Notes: generated by a model not told the origin, from the sequence alone. Positions 43,730 through 53,920 are shown, numbered from the stretch's first letter. The stretch is 64,000 nt of DNA from Paenibacillus aceti (GCF_003614185.1 NZ_KZ987724.1:3810107-3874106), one strand, 5' to 3'. Numbers and translations are program-made.

Positions 43730-44851
43730 TTACTTCGAACCGCGTTCCTCTCCGACCTTCATGCGCAGACGTGCCAGAAAATCCAGTACAGGCCGCTTCG
43801 TCTTGCCGATCAGGCCGATAACTTCGGCTCCGATTTGCAGGAAGAAGACCATCACGCAGATCACTACGAAGGTAACCCAGTTCGCGTTGTACACCGCTGC
43901 TGAGGATTGGATAACTGCAAGCACCCCGAAGAAAGCGGCGATCCCGTAAATAATCAGCACCGTCTGCCGGTGGCTGAATCCAAGCTCTCGCAAGCAATGG
44001 TGCAGATGCCCCTTATCTGGAGAGAAGATCGGTTTCTTCTGCATCCAGCGGCGAATGATCGCGAACATCGTGTCCGACAGCGGCACACCGATCAGAATCA
44101 GCGGCGTCAGGAAGGATACGATCGCGACTTGCTTAAACCCAAGCAAAGATAAGAGAGCCAGGCAGAAGCCAAGGAATAACGCACCCGAATCGCCCATGAA
44201 GATCTTGGCCGGGTGGAAATTGAAGTGCAGGAAGCCAAGAATACTGCCCAAGAGCAGCAGGCTCATGAGAGCAACGACCACATTGCCCATGATGAACGCC
44301 ATCACGGCGATCGTAGCAATCGCAATACCGGAGACCCCGGCGGCAAGCCCATCCAGACCATCGATCAGATTGATCGCATTGGTTACCCCGACAATCCATA
44401 GAATTGTGAACGGAATTGCGATCCAACTCTCGATCGAAGCGTAAGTATGGAACGGTATATTCGCAAATTCCAGCCGCACATCGAATCCGAAGACCACAAC
44501 GCAGGCTGTAGCAATTTGAACGACGAATTTCAACTTAGCCGGCAAATCAAAGCGGTCATCCAACGCCCCAAGCAGAACAGTCATCGTACCGCCAACCAGA
44601 AATGCCTTGATGAAATTTACTTCACGTGCTGAGAAAGAATCAGGTACAAACCATACGATCAGCAAAAAAGCAACTATAAAAGATAAATAAATGCCCAATC
44701 CACCGAGCCTCGGCATAATCTTCGTATGCACTTTACGTGCATTAGGCACGTCCACAGCCCCGACCTTAAATGCGAATTTCTTAACAAGCGGTGTCAGAGC
44801 CAGTGACAAACCGAGAGCGACGATAAACCCGATGGTATAGATCATCCACAT
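43730..44851 (-). CDS. tagO: Undecaprenyl-phosphate GlcNAc-1-phosphate transferase (TagO/WecA)
   Basis: 373 aa, multi-pass membrane enzyme, start at GGAGG-preceded ATG 44851. Family motifs in order: PNARKVHTKIMPRLGG, GALDDRFDLPAKLKF, NAINLIDGLDGLAAGVSGIA, FNFHPAKIFMGDSGALFLGF and GHLHHCL. Starts assembly of lipid-linked wall polymers by moving GlcNAc-1-P to undecaprenyl phosphate. The same strand next carries tagA and csaB upstream, consistent with secondary wall polymer synthesis. Confidence 0.95.
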   Translation of the reverse strand: MWMIYTIGFIVALGLSLALTPLVKKFAFKVGAVDVPNARKVHTKIMPRLGGLGIYLSFIVAFLLIVWFVPDSFSAREVNFIKAFLVGGTMTVLLGALDDRFDLPAKLKFVVQIATACVVVFGFDVRLEFANIPFHTYASIESWIAIPFTILWIVGVTNAINLIDGLDGLAAGVSGIAIATIAVMAFIMGNVVVALMSLLLLGSILGFLHFNFHPAKIFMGDSGALFLGFCLALLSLLGFKQVAIVSFLTPLILIGVPLSDTMFAIIRRWMQKKPIFSPDKGHLHHCLRELGFSHRQTVLIIYGIAAFFGVLAVIQSSAAVYNANWVTFVVICVMVFFLQIGAEVIGLIGKTKRPVLDFLARLRMKVGEERGSK

Positions 44852-44960
44852 GTGTATTAACCTCCAATTGTTCTGCCGGAATGATTATACTCTCTTTAAA
44901 AGGAATCTCCAACCCTGTATTTAAGCAATATTACGCTGTTTTTCGCAATAATTCAATTAA

Positions 44961-45725
44961 TTATCTTATTTTGGTCAGGTTTTCTCCTTCGCGCATCACC
45001 CGAACTGTAAATTTCGGCAGCGCCAGCATCCGCGGTAAACGGGATGGCTGTTTCAATAGACGGTATAACCATTCAAGCCGAAGCTTCTGGAATACAAGCG
45101 GTGCCCGCTTGGTCTTGCCGGAGATGACATCAAAACTGCCGCCGACACCCATCATAATCGGCACTCCTAATTCCTGCTTATATTTGCCAATCCAGGGCTC
45201 TTGATTATCCGCCCCACGAGCGACGAATAACAGCTGCGGAGCGGCCTCCTTAATCACCTGAACCACTTCCTCATCCTGTTCCGGGCCAAAAAAACCATCT
45301 CGATATCCCGCGATAACCAAACCCGGATATTGCCTAGACAAGCGGCTCGACGTCTCCTCGATCACCTCTTGCGTTGATCCGAGCAGATAGGCCCTCCATT
45401 GCTTCTGTGCTCCAAGCAGCAGCAGCTCATGCATCAAATCGATCCCCGCTACACGTTCAGCAACCGGATCGCCACCCTTCTGCGCGGCCCAGACTACGCC
45501 ACTGCCATCCGGTACAATCAATTCAGCGTTCTGCATCATCTGCTTGTATTCCGGACTTTCCAGGGCGGCCATAATCATAATTGGATTCGCTGTAATAATC
45601 TGATGTGGTGTTCCCGAAGAGACCGCCTTGGCTAAATAATCAACGGTATCCTTCATTCCCCATTTACATACTGGAATGCCGAACACCGAAACTGTCGGTA
45701 CCTTCGGATTCTGTGTCATTGTCAT
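44961..45725 (-). CDS. tagA: WecG/TagA/CpsF family glycosyltransferase
   Basis: 254 aa. ITANPIMIMAALESPEYKQM near residue 39 and the LIVPDGSGVVWAA catalytic-Asp segment near 70 fit the TagA family; C-terminal MGVGGSFDVISGKTKRAPLV, then FQKLRLEWLYRLLKQPSRL. Adds the second sugar (ManNAc) to the lipid-linked GlcNAc made by TagO. Start behind AAGGGGTG. Seven bases after csaB. Confidence 0.92.
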   Translation of the reverse strand: MTMTQNPKVPTVSVFGIPVCKWGMKDTVDYLAKAVSSGTPHQIITANPIMIMAALESPEYKQMMQNAELIVPDGSGVVWAAQKGGDPVAERVAGIDLMHELLLLGAQKQWRAYLLGSTQEVIEETSSRLSRQYPGLVIAGYRDGFFGPEQDEEVVQVIKEAAPQLLFVARGADNQEPWIGKYKQELGVPIMMGVGGSFDVISGKTKRAPLVFQKLRLEWLYRLLKQPSRLPRMLALPKFTVRVMREGENLTKIR

Positions 45726-45732
45726 CCTTGGT

Positions 45733-46914
45733 TCACCCCTTGCTCCGTAGTAATTCTACGATACGCTGCGCCGGCATACGAGCCGCATTCTTCAGCGTCC
45801 CGATCTTCGCCGTATGCGCTCTGCGCCAGGCTTCACCATCCACGAGCAGACGCTCTGCCTGCGAAGCAACGATCCGCGGATCGAGCTCCTCCGTCGTTCC
45901 GACGGGAACGCTGCCGATGCGACCGAGGAAATGATCGATCTTCGGATCATACGAGATGCCGAGCAGCGGAACCTCCAGCGAGGCCGCGTAGATCAGGCTG
46001 TGCAGCCGCATGCCTATAAGCAGGCTGCACTGGCTGACCTCCCGGAGCATATCCTGCGGATGCTCCGTCTCCGCCGCAATACTGACGGTGCTGCCGTTTT
46101 CTGCCACATTTCCCATCCTCTCGATGACGAAGCGCGACGCTTCGTCATCGCCTGGGAAATGAAAGGGCAGAAAACGGATATGCACCGGCTTGCGGCGGCT
46201 CAGCGAAGCCAGGCCTTCGGCCAGCTTCGCCAGTTCGGTCCGCGCTTCTGTCCAGAAGCGGACCGACACCCCCACTACCGGCACCCCATCGCCGGTAGTG
46301 CAATCCGCAGCAGACTCACCGCCCACCGGGCGCGAGTCTAACTGCGGATCGGCTGAAGCTGCCACCCCATCGACAGGCAGCTTCAGCCCCATCACCGGAT
46401 CGGGGACAACCTGGATGTCCCCGCCCGGAATGCCCATGCTGCGCAGCAGCTCCGCCGACTCCGCGTCCCGCACGGAGATATAATCGCAGCGCCGGAACAC
46501 CGAAGCGATAAATGGACGGAACAGCTTGCGATTAACCGGGCCTACGCCCTGCGCATATACAAAAGTCGGCTTCCGAAGCCATTGCGCCAGCTTGATCACG
46601 CCGAGATAATACGGGATCGACTTCCATCCCGTCGCATCCTGCAGCAGGCTGCCCCCGCCGCTAATCAAGCCGTCGCTATTCTTGATAGCGTTCCTTACTT
46701 CCGCAAATTTCATCCGATGTACGGCTTTTACTCCGTAGGTGCGACTAGTCCATTCTGGATCTATCGATAACACTACCGGATCAATCTGAACTTCATTGGC
46801 ACGGCCTTCTTCTTCCAGAGCAGTAAGAATCGATTGCAGCACAGCTTCATCCCCACTGTTGCGAAAGCCATAATATCCCGATAAAACTATGGTTTGAGGA
46901 GACGCGGCGACCAT
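45733..46914 (-). CDS. csaB: Polysaccharide pyruvyl transferase CsaB
   Basis: 393 aa. GYYGFRNSGDEAVLQSILTA at the N-terminus, ISGGGSLLQDATGWKSIPYY and VYAQGVGPVNRKLFRPF mid-way, GMRLHSLIYAASLEVPLLGI near the C-terminus. Adds a ketal pyruvate to the secondary wall polymer, the ligand of SLH domains. A GC-rich, Ala/Asp/Gly-rich insert lies at about residues 185-215. Overlaps the DUF5693 gene by 28 bases and runs straight into tagA. Confidence 0.95.
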   Translation of the reverse strand: MVAASPQTIVLSGYYGFRNSGDEAVLQSILTALEEEGRANEVQIDPVVLSIDPEWTSRTYGVKAVHRMKFAEVRNAIKNSDGLISGGGSLLQDATGWKSIPYYLGVIKLAQWLRKPTFVYAQGVGPVNRKLFRPFIASVFRRCDYISVRDAESAELLRSMGIPGGDIQVVPDPVMGLKLPVDGVAASADPQLDSRPVGGESAADCTTGDGVPVVGVSVRFWTEARTELAKLAEGLASLSRRKPVHIRFLPFHFPGDDEASRFVIERMGNVAENGSTVSIAAETEHPQDMLREVSQCSLLIGMRLHSLIYAASLEVPLLGISYDPKIDHFLGRIGSVPVGTTEELDPRIVASQAERLLVDGEAWRRAHTAKIGTLKNAARMPAQRIVELLRSKG

Positions 46915-48905
46915 TTATCCCAGCACCTTTCGATAATATGCCAAATTAGAATCGCGATTAAGCCAACAATCAAGCCGAGGCCCAACCCCAGCAAGCCGCG
47001 GATCAGCGATAACACCGCTGGAGTATGAATATGAGCGAATGTATCTACCATTGATAACTGTCCCATGACCGCGACCACCATCGCGTAGAGCGCCCAACGG
47101 TAACGGAACGCTGCAAATATCCCTACCAGGAACAGCGGATGCGCAAGCAAGAACTCTTTATTTCTCGGTCTGACACCAAAAGTATTCTCCAGCAGCGATC
47201 TGAACGCTGCCTCACCAGGCAGCAGCGACCCGGCATTCCCTGTACGGGACAGATAATAGAGCCCTACCGCACCCAGCACACCTATAACCAGAACCCACAG
47301 AAGCGTAATCCGCATTTGCAGCCAACGATTCAATTCCTTCCAGATGGACTCCCCCTGATACAGGAAGACATAAATAGTAATCAGCAGAATCGGTCCCAAA
47401 TGCAGCAGGCTGACGCCGCGGAACTGATTCAGAACCAGACTGTAAGTAATGTTATTAAGCAATGCGATGACAAAAGGAACCGCCGCCAGCGAAATAACCG
47501 CTGTTTTGACGTATAGAACAATCGTATGCGACAATCTTTTGCCAACCGTAAGCCCTGTCCTTAAGCCACTTACCTCATTCACCTTGCGTATCGCCAACAC
47601 CATCGCAATCGTCGGCGCGCTAATCGCTACGAACAAAGCAAGCGCCTGCTCCATCAACGTCGAATTCAGCACATACAGCCCAGCCGAACCGATCAGTCCG
47701 AGCACGAAAGCCGCCAGGGTAAGCGGAGCGATAAAATACGAAATCAACAAGGCGATCATCGCGATCCCGCCAAGGACGACCAGCGCCTTCAAATATTTCT
47801 GCCAGGAAGCATCATATACATGGAAGGCCTCTGCCTGTCCGAACTCGAAGCCGTTATTCTCAATACGCTTGATCGCATTTCCCGGCTCTTGAAGCGAATT
47901 GATCAGATTGTCAATCGGGTTCGTAATCGCCGCTTTCGCAGCATCTTTGGCTGGAGAAGCATTTAAATAGATCATTCGGATATTACGATCCTTAGTAGCT
48001 AGCGCAAAACGATCCGCCAAAGTGTCCGTAGACTGACTTGCTTCTGCATCCGTAAGCGAATGCAAGCGGGCCACATTATAATCTGTTAAATAGGCCAGCT
48101 TGTTCAGGCCCTTCTGAGGAGCCTTCAAATTCTCAATCGTAGCGATCCCGATCTTGTATTTATTAAGCAGTTCGGCAAAGCCCTGCAAGCTATTCAAGCT
48201 TGCATTGTCCTGAAATCCTTTGACAGCTTCACCTTCGAACAGAATACGATTCACACCATGATCGGCAAAATACTGCAATTCCTCATCCATCGCCGCTTGA
48301 TCATACGGAATATTATCCGACATCCGCGGCAATATGTAGAAACCTCTCTCTTCCAACATCGAGAACGCCATTTTATCGATCGGCATCGGCTTCAACACAG
48401 CTTCATCCGGCGACATTTCGATCACTAATCCCGGACGTCCTTCATATTCCCAAGGCCCCACCGCAACATCATAGCCGTGAAAAGCTTCTTCGATCACAGG
48501 CCGAAGCTGCTTCTCATTCTCTTCACTCGTAAAAGCAATATAACTATAGTTGTGATTTGAGTTCACGATCGATTTATTGAGCTTGGCGATATCAGCCTCA
48601 TTAAAGACCATAATCCGCCTTGTCTTCTGATATTCATCCAATGTACTCTCGAACAGAGCCATCGTCGTGACTCCGGCTTCCTTCAGCCTGTCCAACTGCT
48701 CATTCATATAAGCGGCCGGGTTCGCCTGATAATTAGATATTTCCACTAAACCACGATAATTAAATACAATTTCCACTTTATTCGCCGATGATTCCGTCTC
48801 CACCCGTTGATAAATTACAGGTATGGAGGCTACAATCCCGATCACTACCAAAATCCATAGCCATTTGCGGGAAGCCTGATTCCACCGCTGCCAACTTTGT
48901 ACCAC
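46887..48905 (-). CDS. DUF5693 family membrane protein
   Basis: 672 aa, GTG start behind GAGGAGG. An N-terminal membrane anchor (WLWILVVIGIVASIPVIYQR) is followed by about 330 residues outside the membrane, including a beta-alpha region (GVTTMALFESTLDEYQKTRR; ADHGVNRILFEGEAVKGF), then at least eight membrane segments from residue 380. Repeatedly found next to csaB in Paenibacillus-like genomes (family knowledge, unchecked here). Proposed role in polymer export or ligation; not established. Confidence 0.8.
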   Translation of the reverse strand: MVQSWQRWNQASRKWLWILVVIGIVASIPVIYQRVETESSANKVEIVFNYRGLVEISNYQANPAAYMNEQLDRLKEAGVTTMALFESTLDEYQKTRRIMVFNEADIAKLNKSIVNSNHNYSYIAFTSEENEKQLRPVIEEAFHGYDVAVGPWEYEGRPGLVIEMSPDEAVLKPMPIDKMAFSMLEERGFYILPRMSDNIPYDQAAMDEELQYFADHGVNRILFEGEAVKGFQDNASLNSLQGFAELLNKYKIGIATIENLKAPQKGLNKLAYLTDYNVARLHSLTDAEASQSTDTLADRFALATKDRNIRMIYLNASPAKDAAKAAITNPIDNLINSLQEPGNAIKRIENNGFEFGQAEAFHVYDASWQKYLKALVVLGGIAMIALLISYFIAPLTLAAFVLGLIGSAGLYVLNSTLMEQALALFVAISAPTIAMVLAIRKVNEVSGLRTGLTVGKRLSHTIVLYVKTAVISLAAVPFVIALLNNITYSLVLNQFRGVSLLHLGPILLITIYVFLYQGESIWKELNRWLQMRITLLWVLVIGVLGAVGLYYLSRTGNAGSLLPGEAAFRSLLENTFGVRPRNKEFLLAHPLFLVGIFAAFRYRWALYAMVVAVMGQLSMVDTFAHIHTPAVLSLIRGLLGLGLGLIVGLIAILIWHIIERCWDKWSPRLLKP

Positions 48906-49238
48906 AAAGCTACCTCCTCAACAAAGAAAAAATACGATTTACACTTATCCTCTATCTTACAATCTAACCGCCCCATTAATCAAAATTGGAAATTAAATTC
49001 CAAGACGGAGCTGCTTGATAATAGGATAGAGCTGGCCGATTCCATCCTCTATAACACAATTGTTTACTATATACCAAAATTTAATTTATCGCATTAGCGA
49101 GAAACTGTAAAAATGCAAATGGCCCCCTCATAATAGTCGATTACCGCCACAAGCCTAGTCCAATAATACTGTAATTTAGCCGCTAAATATTATCAAATTG
49201 TCATTTTTTAAGTTACAGCTATTTTGCCCATGTACAGC

Positions 49239-49271
49239 ATTTAAGTCGACTTTGAGTAAGTCGACTTAAAT
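49239..49271. repeat. Perfect 14-bp inverted repeat
   Basis: ATTTAAGTCGACTT and AAGTCGACTTAAAT flank a five-base loop. No T run, so not an obvious terminator. It overlaps a family-B-like motif (CCCATGTACAGCATTTAA). The 437-base gap 48906-49342 holds no gene. Confidence 0.7.
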
Positions 49272-49342
49272 ACGAGATGTATTTACTTTAAATAACGATT
49301 CCCTCGATCAAAAGGACTACAGCAATGTGAATTATGCCAGGC

Positions 49343-51061
49343 TTAGGCGTCTACGCGAGCCAATACTTCCGCTTGCAAACGGTTCAATCTGGCTTTGGCA
49401 TCGTCATTCGACTCGCCGCATACTGCGAAATAGCATTTGATCTTCGGCTCTGTCCCGGATGGGCGCAGGCAGAACCATGAGCCATCCTCAAGCATGAATT
49501 TCAGTACATTTTCCTTAGGCAGACCGTCCAGACCGAGCGAATAGTCGAGCATTTCCTTCACTGGGGTGCCAGCGATTTGCTGCGGAGGATTGCTGCGGAA
49601 AGCATCCATAAGTGCGCTGATCTTGGCAACCCCGTCTTTCCCTTTCAATGTGCGTGATGCCAATGCTTCACGATAATATCCGAACTTGGCATACAGCTCC
49701 TCTAGCACATCGATCAATGTCTTGCCTTGCTGCTTATAATAAGCGGCCGCTTCACAGATCAAGGTCGAGGCAACCACCGCATCCTTATCGCGCGCATAAT
49801 TGCCAGCCAAATATCCGTAGCTTTCCTCATAGCCGAACAGGTAAGTAAATTCGCCGGTCTCATCGAACTGATTCATTTTCTCACCGATATATTTAAATCC
49901 AGTCAGCGTATTGAACACGGTCGCGCCATAGTGACGGGCAATCGTCGCGCCCATCTCACTGGTGACGATCGTCTTCACCACTGCCCCATTATCCGGGAAG
50001 TTGCCTGCTTCCTTCATTTGGCTTAACACATAATGGACAAGAATCGCACCGGATTGGTTCCCGGTCAGAATCTCATATTCTCCGCTCGCCGAACGAACGA
50101 CCGCACCCATCCGGTCCGCATCCGGGTCCGTGCCGATCAGAATGTCCGCTCCCACTTGCTTGCCAAGCTCAATCGCCATCGCGAACGCTTCGCGTTCCTC
50201 CGGATTCGGAGATTTAACGGTGCTGAAATTACCATCCGGCAATTCCTGCTCCTTCACGATATGAACCTGGGTGAAGCCCAGTTTGTCCAGCGCACGACGC
50301 ACCGGAAGGTTCCCTGTCCCATGCAGCGGAGTATAGACCACGACCAGATCCTTGGCAGCCCCGGAAGTCATAAGCTCACGATTCACACTCGTTGCCGCAA
50401 CCGTCTCGGCAAAGGCTTCATCCTCCGCTTCCCCAAGCCAGATGAGTAGTCCCTGCTGCTCTGCTTCTTCACGGCTAAGACGCTTGATCTCACCAAAAGA
50501 GGTTACTTCACGAATATTGGCAATCACCTGCTCGGCCTCATGCGGCACCAATTGCCCACCGAAGGCGTTATATACTTTATATCCGTTATATTCCGGCGGA
50601 TTATGGCTCGCAGTAACCACAATCCCGCCAGTTGCCGCTTCCTCACGCACCGTGTAAGATAGCTGCGGCGTCGGACGAAGTGAAGGGAACAGCTTGGCTG
50701 CGATTCCATTGCCGGCAAGTACCAGAGCAGCCTCCAGAGCAAACTCAGGTGAGAAATGGCGACAGTCATGGGCAATGACCACAGAAGGACGGCCTTCTTG
50801 CCCCCCATGCGCCTGCAAAATATATTGAGCAAACCCCTGAGTAGCACGAGCGACCGTGTAACGATTCATCCGGTTACTACCCGCTCCGATGACCCCGCGT
50901 AATCCACCCGTCCCAAACTCCAGATCACGATAGAAGCGATCCTCCAATTCTGCCGGATTACTCTCAAGCTGCCGCAGCTCCTGCTTCGTAGCCTCATCGA
51001 TGGCAGGGTCCTGGAGCCAGCTGTCCAGTTTTTGTCTCACATTCAAGCTAAGTTCAGCCAT
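49343..51061 (-). CDS. pgcA: Phosphoglucomutase/phosphomannomutase PgcA
   Basis: 572 aa from ATG 51061 behind AGGAGGAG; a GTG two codons upstream is possible. Active-site serine loop TASHNPPEYNGYKVYNAFGG, metal loop GTDPDADRMGAVVRS, sugar-binding GYEESYGYLAGN and phosphate loop LRPSGTEPKIKCYFAV. Interconverts glucose-6-P and glucose-1-P for UDP-glucose, which feeds polysaccharide and wall polymer synthesis. Confidence 0.95.
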   Translation of the reverse strand: MAELSLNVRQKLDSWLQDPAIDEATKQELRQLESNPAELEDRFYRDLEFGTGGLRGVIGAGSNRMNRYTVARATQGFAQYILQAHGGQEGRPSVVIAHDCRHFSPEFALEAALVLAGNGIAAKLFPSLRPTPQLSYTVREEAATGGIVVTASHNPPEYNGYKVYNAFGGQLVPHEAEQVIANIREVTSFGEIKRLSREEAEQQGLLIWLGEAEDEAFAETVAATSVNRELMTSGAAKDLVVVYTPLHGTGNLPVRRALDKLGFTQVHIVKEQELPDGNFSTVKSPNPEEREAFAMAIELGKQVGADILIGTDPDADRMGAVVRSASGEYEILTGNQSGAILVHYVLSQMKEAGNFPDNGAVVKTIVTSEMGATIARHYGATVFNTLTGFKYIGEKMNQFDETGEFTYLFGYEESYGYLAGNYARDKDAVVASTLICEAAAYYKQQGKTLIDVLEELYAKFGYYREALASRTLKGKDGVAKISALMDAFRSNPPQQIAGTPVKEMLDYSLGLDGLPKENVLKFMLEDGSWFCLRPSGTEPKIKCYFAVCGESNDDAKARLNRLQAEVLARVDA

Positions 51062-51160
51062 GATCACAAACTCCTCCTATACAATTCTAAGTCCATTCAC
51101 CAAATCTAATGGATAGACAGGTCTCTCTACAGTAAAAAATCACACATTACAAACTGCTGC

Positions 51161-51583
51161 TTAAGATAAAGCGAACATAATAACGCCTTCAGCTACGACC
51201 TTGTCGTCAACCTTGGCTACGGCCTTCCCCTTACCGATCGAGCCCTTCAAGCGAATAATCTCCACCTCAAGGCGCAGCGTATCGCCAGGCACCACCTGAC
51301 CACGAAAGCGGAATTCATCCAGTCCGGCCAGGAATCCGATCTTCCCGCGATTGCTCTCCAAGTGTAAAATAGCCACAGCCCCTACCTGAGCCAGTGCCTC
51401 AGTAATTAGCACGCCCGGCATAACCGGATATTCCGGGAAATGACCTGTAAAAAACGGTTCATTGACGGTCACATTCTTGATCCCGACAGCCCGTTTACCC
51501 TCCTCTAATTCTATGATCCGATCCACCAGCAGGAACGGCGGACGATGCGGAATAATCTCCTGAATTTGTTTAACATCCATCAT
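51161..51583 (-). CDS. fabZ: 3-hydroxyacyl-ACP dehydratase FabZ
   Basis: 140 aa, ATG behind AAAGGAG. Hot-dog fold with catalytic His48 in [20 protein letters not shown] and Glu62. Dehydrates 3-hydroxyacyl-ACP in fatty acid elongation. Also near flhO/flhP in Bacillus subtilis. Confidence 0.97.
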   Translation of the reverse strand: MMDVKQIQEIIPHRPPFLLVDRIIELEEGKRAVGIKNVTVNEPFFTGHFPEYPVMPGVLITEALAQVGAVAILHLESNRGKIGFLAGLDEFRFRGQVVPGDTLRLEVEIIRLKGSIGKGKAVAKVDDKVVAEGVIMFALS

Positions 51584-51830
51584 ATGTATTCTCCTTTCCA
51601 GATTTAAATTACTCGTATTTAGTATAAAAACAGCTAAACTCGATCACACTTTAATTATCCTTAAGCGTCTGCAGAAGCGAAAGGTTAAGATAAGGGGCTA
51701 ATCTCATGTGGCGATAGCTGCATCAGATATAGCCCTTTCTCATTTTACTTATACCAAGCATATCGTACTTAACAGTTAACCTTTAGCTCTTAACTCTTAG
51801 TCCCCCATCATTATACATTCTCCTTATACA

Positions 51831-51856
51831 AAAAGAAAACTCCCGTCTCCGGGAGC
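51831..51856 (-). terminator. Terminator of the mbl-flhO-flhP-epuA run
   Basis: CTCCCG and CGGGAG pair around a four-base loop, followed by TTTTCTTTTT on the minus strand. The 307-base gap holds nothing else. Confidence 0.72.
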
Positions 51857-51890
51857 TATCTCACTCAAAATATGGAAATTAAATGGTCTG

Positions 51891-52097
51891 CTAAGGAGCA
51901 AAGACCAAATCGAAGACATGACGCCAGGTGCTCCAGTCAAGTACATCGTGGATATCCTGCTTGCCAAGCACTACATATCCGGCGATTGCCCCGCCGATCA
52001 ATGCAGCCGCCAGGAACAACAGAATCAACACGATCCGAAGCAGAACGCCCCACCATGGACGTTTCTTAACAACTTCCGGGTTATTCTTTTCTGCCAT
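51891..52097 (-). CDS. EpuA family small membrane protein
   Basis: 68 aa from ATG 52097 (GGTGGAG upstream). KKRPWWGVLLRIVLILLFLA opens a single long membrane helix, then GGAIAGYVVLGKQDIHDVLD. Matches the EpuA family, often annotated as an RNA polymerase beta-like subunit; its real role is uncertain. Twelve bases after flhP. Confidence 0.85.
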   Translation of the reverse strand: MAEKNNPEVVKKRPWWGVLLRIVLILLFLAAALIGGAIAGYVVLGKQDIHDVLDWSTWRHVFDLVFAP

Positions 52098-52109
52098 GAA
52101 GCTCTCCAC

Positions 52110-52934
52110 CTACCCGCGTAAGTTATTAGCCAAATTCATCATGGTATCGCTCGAGGTCAAGGCACGGGCTGATAACTGATAAGCTCTTTGAACCTGCATC
52201 AATTCCGCCATTTCATTGGTCAAATTCACATTGGAGCCTTCCACGGCTCCCTGACGAATCCGGGCCTGCTGGTTCATCGGAAGTCCGAAAGTATCCGCCA
52301 GCACATCGTCCTCCTGAGCTCCAGGAGCCAACACGAATAAATTCCCGTCCCGCTTCTGAAGCGCATCCGCGCGCAGCGGCGTATATAGTTGAATCTGACC
52401 TGCATCTACAGCAGCGCCAGAGGCGGCGACCGCCGTAATATGTCCCTGCTCATCAATCTGCAGCTTGGAGTGGGCTGGAACGACAATCCGTTCCCCTTCT
52501 GTATTCAACAGATAATGGCCATCATTCGTAACAAGCCAAGCAGATTCCGCATCATTAGGGTCAGGCTGAACCATGAAGTTGCCCGCCCGGGTATAGGCCT
52601 TGGTATTCCCTGCCGTCATGACCGAGAACAGGGCGTTCCCCTCAATCGCCAAATCTGTCGGACGATCCGTCAGCTTGATAGGACCTTGTTCAAAATTAAC
52701 CGCAGCCCCCACCATTGCCGAACCGAATCCGAGATTGAAGCCACTAGGCGAGACACGTCCGGGCAGCTTCATCCCTTGCGCCTGCTGTTGAACCCGGGTC
52801 AACGTATCTTCAAACACCGCTTCCTTGCGTTTATATCCAACCGTGTTGATATTGGCCATATTGTCAGCGAGCAGATCGAGACGCTGCTGAATGCCGCTCA
52901 TGGATACCATGGCGCTGATCATGGAGTTGTTCAT
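52110..52934 (-). CDS. flhP: Flagellar hook-basal body protein FlhP
   Basis: 274 aa. N-terminal rod signature DNMANINTVGYKRKEAVFED near residue 25; C-terminal NVNLTNEMAELMQVQRAYQL. FlgG/FlgF-like distal rod protein. Order mbl-flhO-flhP matches Bacillus subtilis. Confidence 0.93.
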   Translation of the reverse strand: MNNSMISAMVSMSGIQQRLDLLADNMANINTVGYKRKEAVFEDTLTRVQQQAQGMKLPGRVSPSGFNLGFGSAMVGAAVNFEQGPIKLTDRPTDLAIEGNALFSVMTAGNTKAYTRAGNFMVQPDPNDAESAWLVTNDGHYLLNTEGERIVVPAHSKLQIDEQGHITAVAASGAAVDAGQIQLYTPLRADALQKRDGNLFVLAPGAQEDDVLADTFGLPMNQQARIRQGAVEGSNVNLTNEMAELMQVQRAYQLSARALTSSDTMMNLANNLRG

Positions 52935-52975
52935 GTAGCACCTCCTATATTTAAGCCATTCACCATATACTAATA

Positions 52976-53008
52976 AAGGTTAATCAAATTGTCCACTTTT
53001 GATCACAT
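52976..53008. repeat. Truncated family A element
   Basis: AGGTTAATCAAATTGTCCAC followed by TTTTGATCAC matches one end of the elements at 30186 and 30932. The other end is absent; the stop of flhO lies ten bases further on. Confidence 0.6.
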
Positions 53009-53017
53009 ACCAGAGTC

Positions 53018-53920
53018 TTATACCTTGCCAACCTCGTTCACTGCTTTGTCCAGAGTCTTGTCGTAGAATTGTACGATCTTCTGGTTAGATTCATAGGCCC
53101 GCTGTGCGGCCATCAGATCTACCATCGCTTGCGCGGGGTCCACATTGGATACCTCAAGACAGCCTTGGCGCACCTCTGCTCCCTCGCGATTCGTCAGTTG
53201 GCGGATATTAGCGTCCGCTCCAGATACTTCACGATATACGCCATTGCCATCCCGAACCAACTCCTGAGGACGATCCGCAACCGAGATGCCCAGATTGGCT
53301 ACTACCTCGCGAGTACCTACTTCATTATAATAGTAGAGTCTCCCCACGCTGTCGCTCTGCAGAGCATCGAGGGATACCCCTGCGGGCAATACAACCGGAT
53401 TGTGATTCATATCGAGCACCCGATATCCTTGAGAGGTTAACAACGCTCCGTCGGCATCCACCTTGAAGCTTCCGTCTCTTGTATAGCGAAGCTGATCATT
53501 ATTGTCCATCACAGTGAAGAAGGCTTCCGGGCGGTAAAATACTTCACCATTATCATCCACATACCTACCTGATGCATCAAATGGAATCAATTCGCCTGTA
53601 TTCGGATGGTTCAGGCCAATATTGGACAGAAGCGCGAAGTCCGACTTCTTGCCTGTCTCTTTCAAATCCCCTTGAACAAAGGAAGGCAGACTTTCCTCAG
53701 CGAATACCCCGGTAGCTAGCTTCCCGATCCTGCGACTGTTCCCGGACTGCTTGTCTCCAATAATCGAAACTAACATTTCCGGAAAAGTATGCGAGACCGA
53801 GCTTACCTGCTTGTACCCCGGAGTATTGATATTCGAAATATTCTGGGTAACCGTATCATGACGCCGCTGCTCGGTTATCATGCCCGATGCAGCCGTATAT
53901 AATCCTCTTAACATGGACAC
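53018..53920 (-). CDS. flhO: Flagellar hook-basal body protein FlhO
   Basis: 300 aa. MLRGLYTAASGMITEQRRHD, then QNISNINTPGYKQVSSVSHT, at the N-terminus; C-terminal VSNVDPAQAMVDLMAAQRAY. FlgG-like rod protein. Between mbl and flhP. Confidence 0.93.
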   Translation of the reverse strand: MSMLRGLYTAASGMITEQRRHDTVTQNISNINTPGYKQVSSVSHTFPEMLVSIIGDKQSGNSRRIGKLATGVFAEESLPSFVQGDLKETGKKSDFALLSNIGLNHPNTGELIPFDASGRYVDDNGEVFYRPEAFFTVMDNNDQLRYTRDGSFKVDADGALLTSQGYRVLDMNHNPVVLPAGVSLDALQSDSVGRLYYYNEVGTREVVANLGISVADRPQELVRDGNGVYREVSGADANIRQLTNREGAEVRQGCLEVSNVDPAQAMVDLMAAQRAYESNQKIVQFYDKTLDKAVNEVGKV

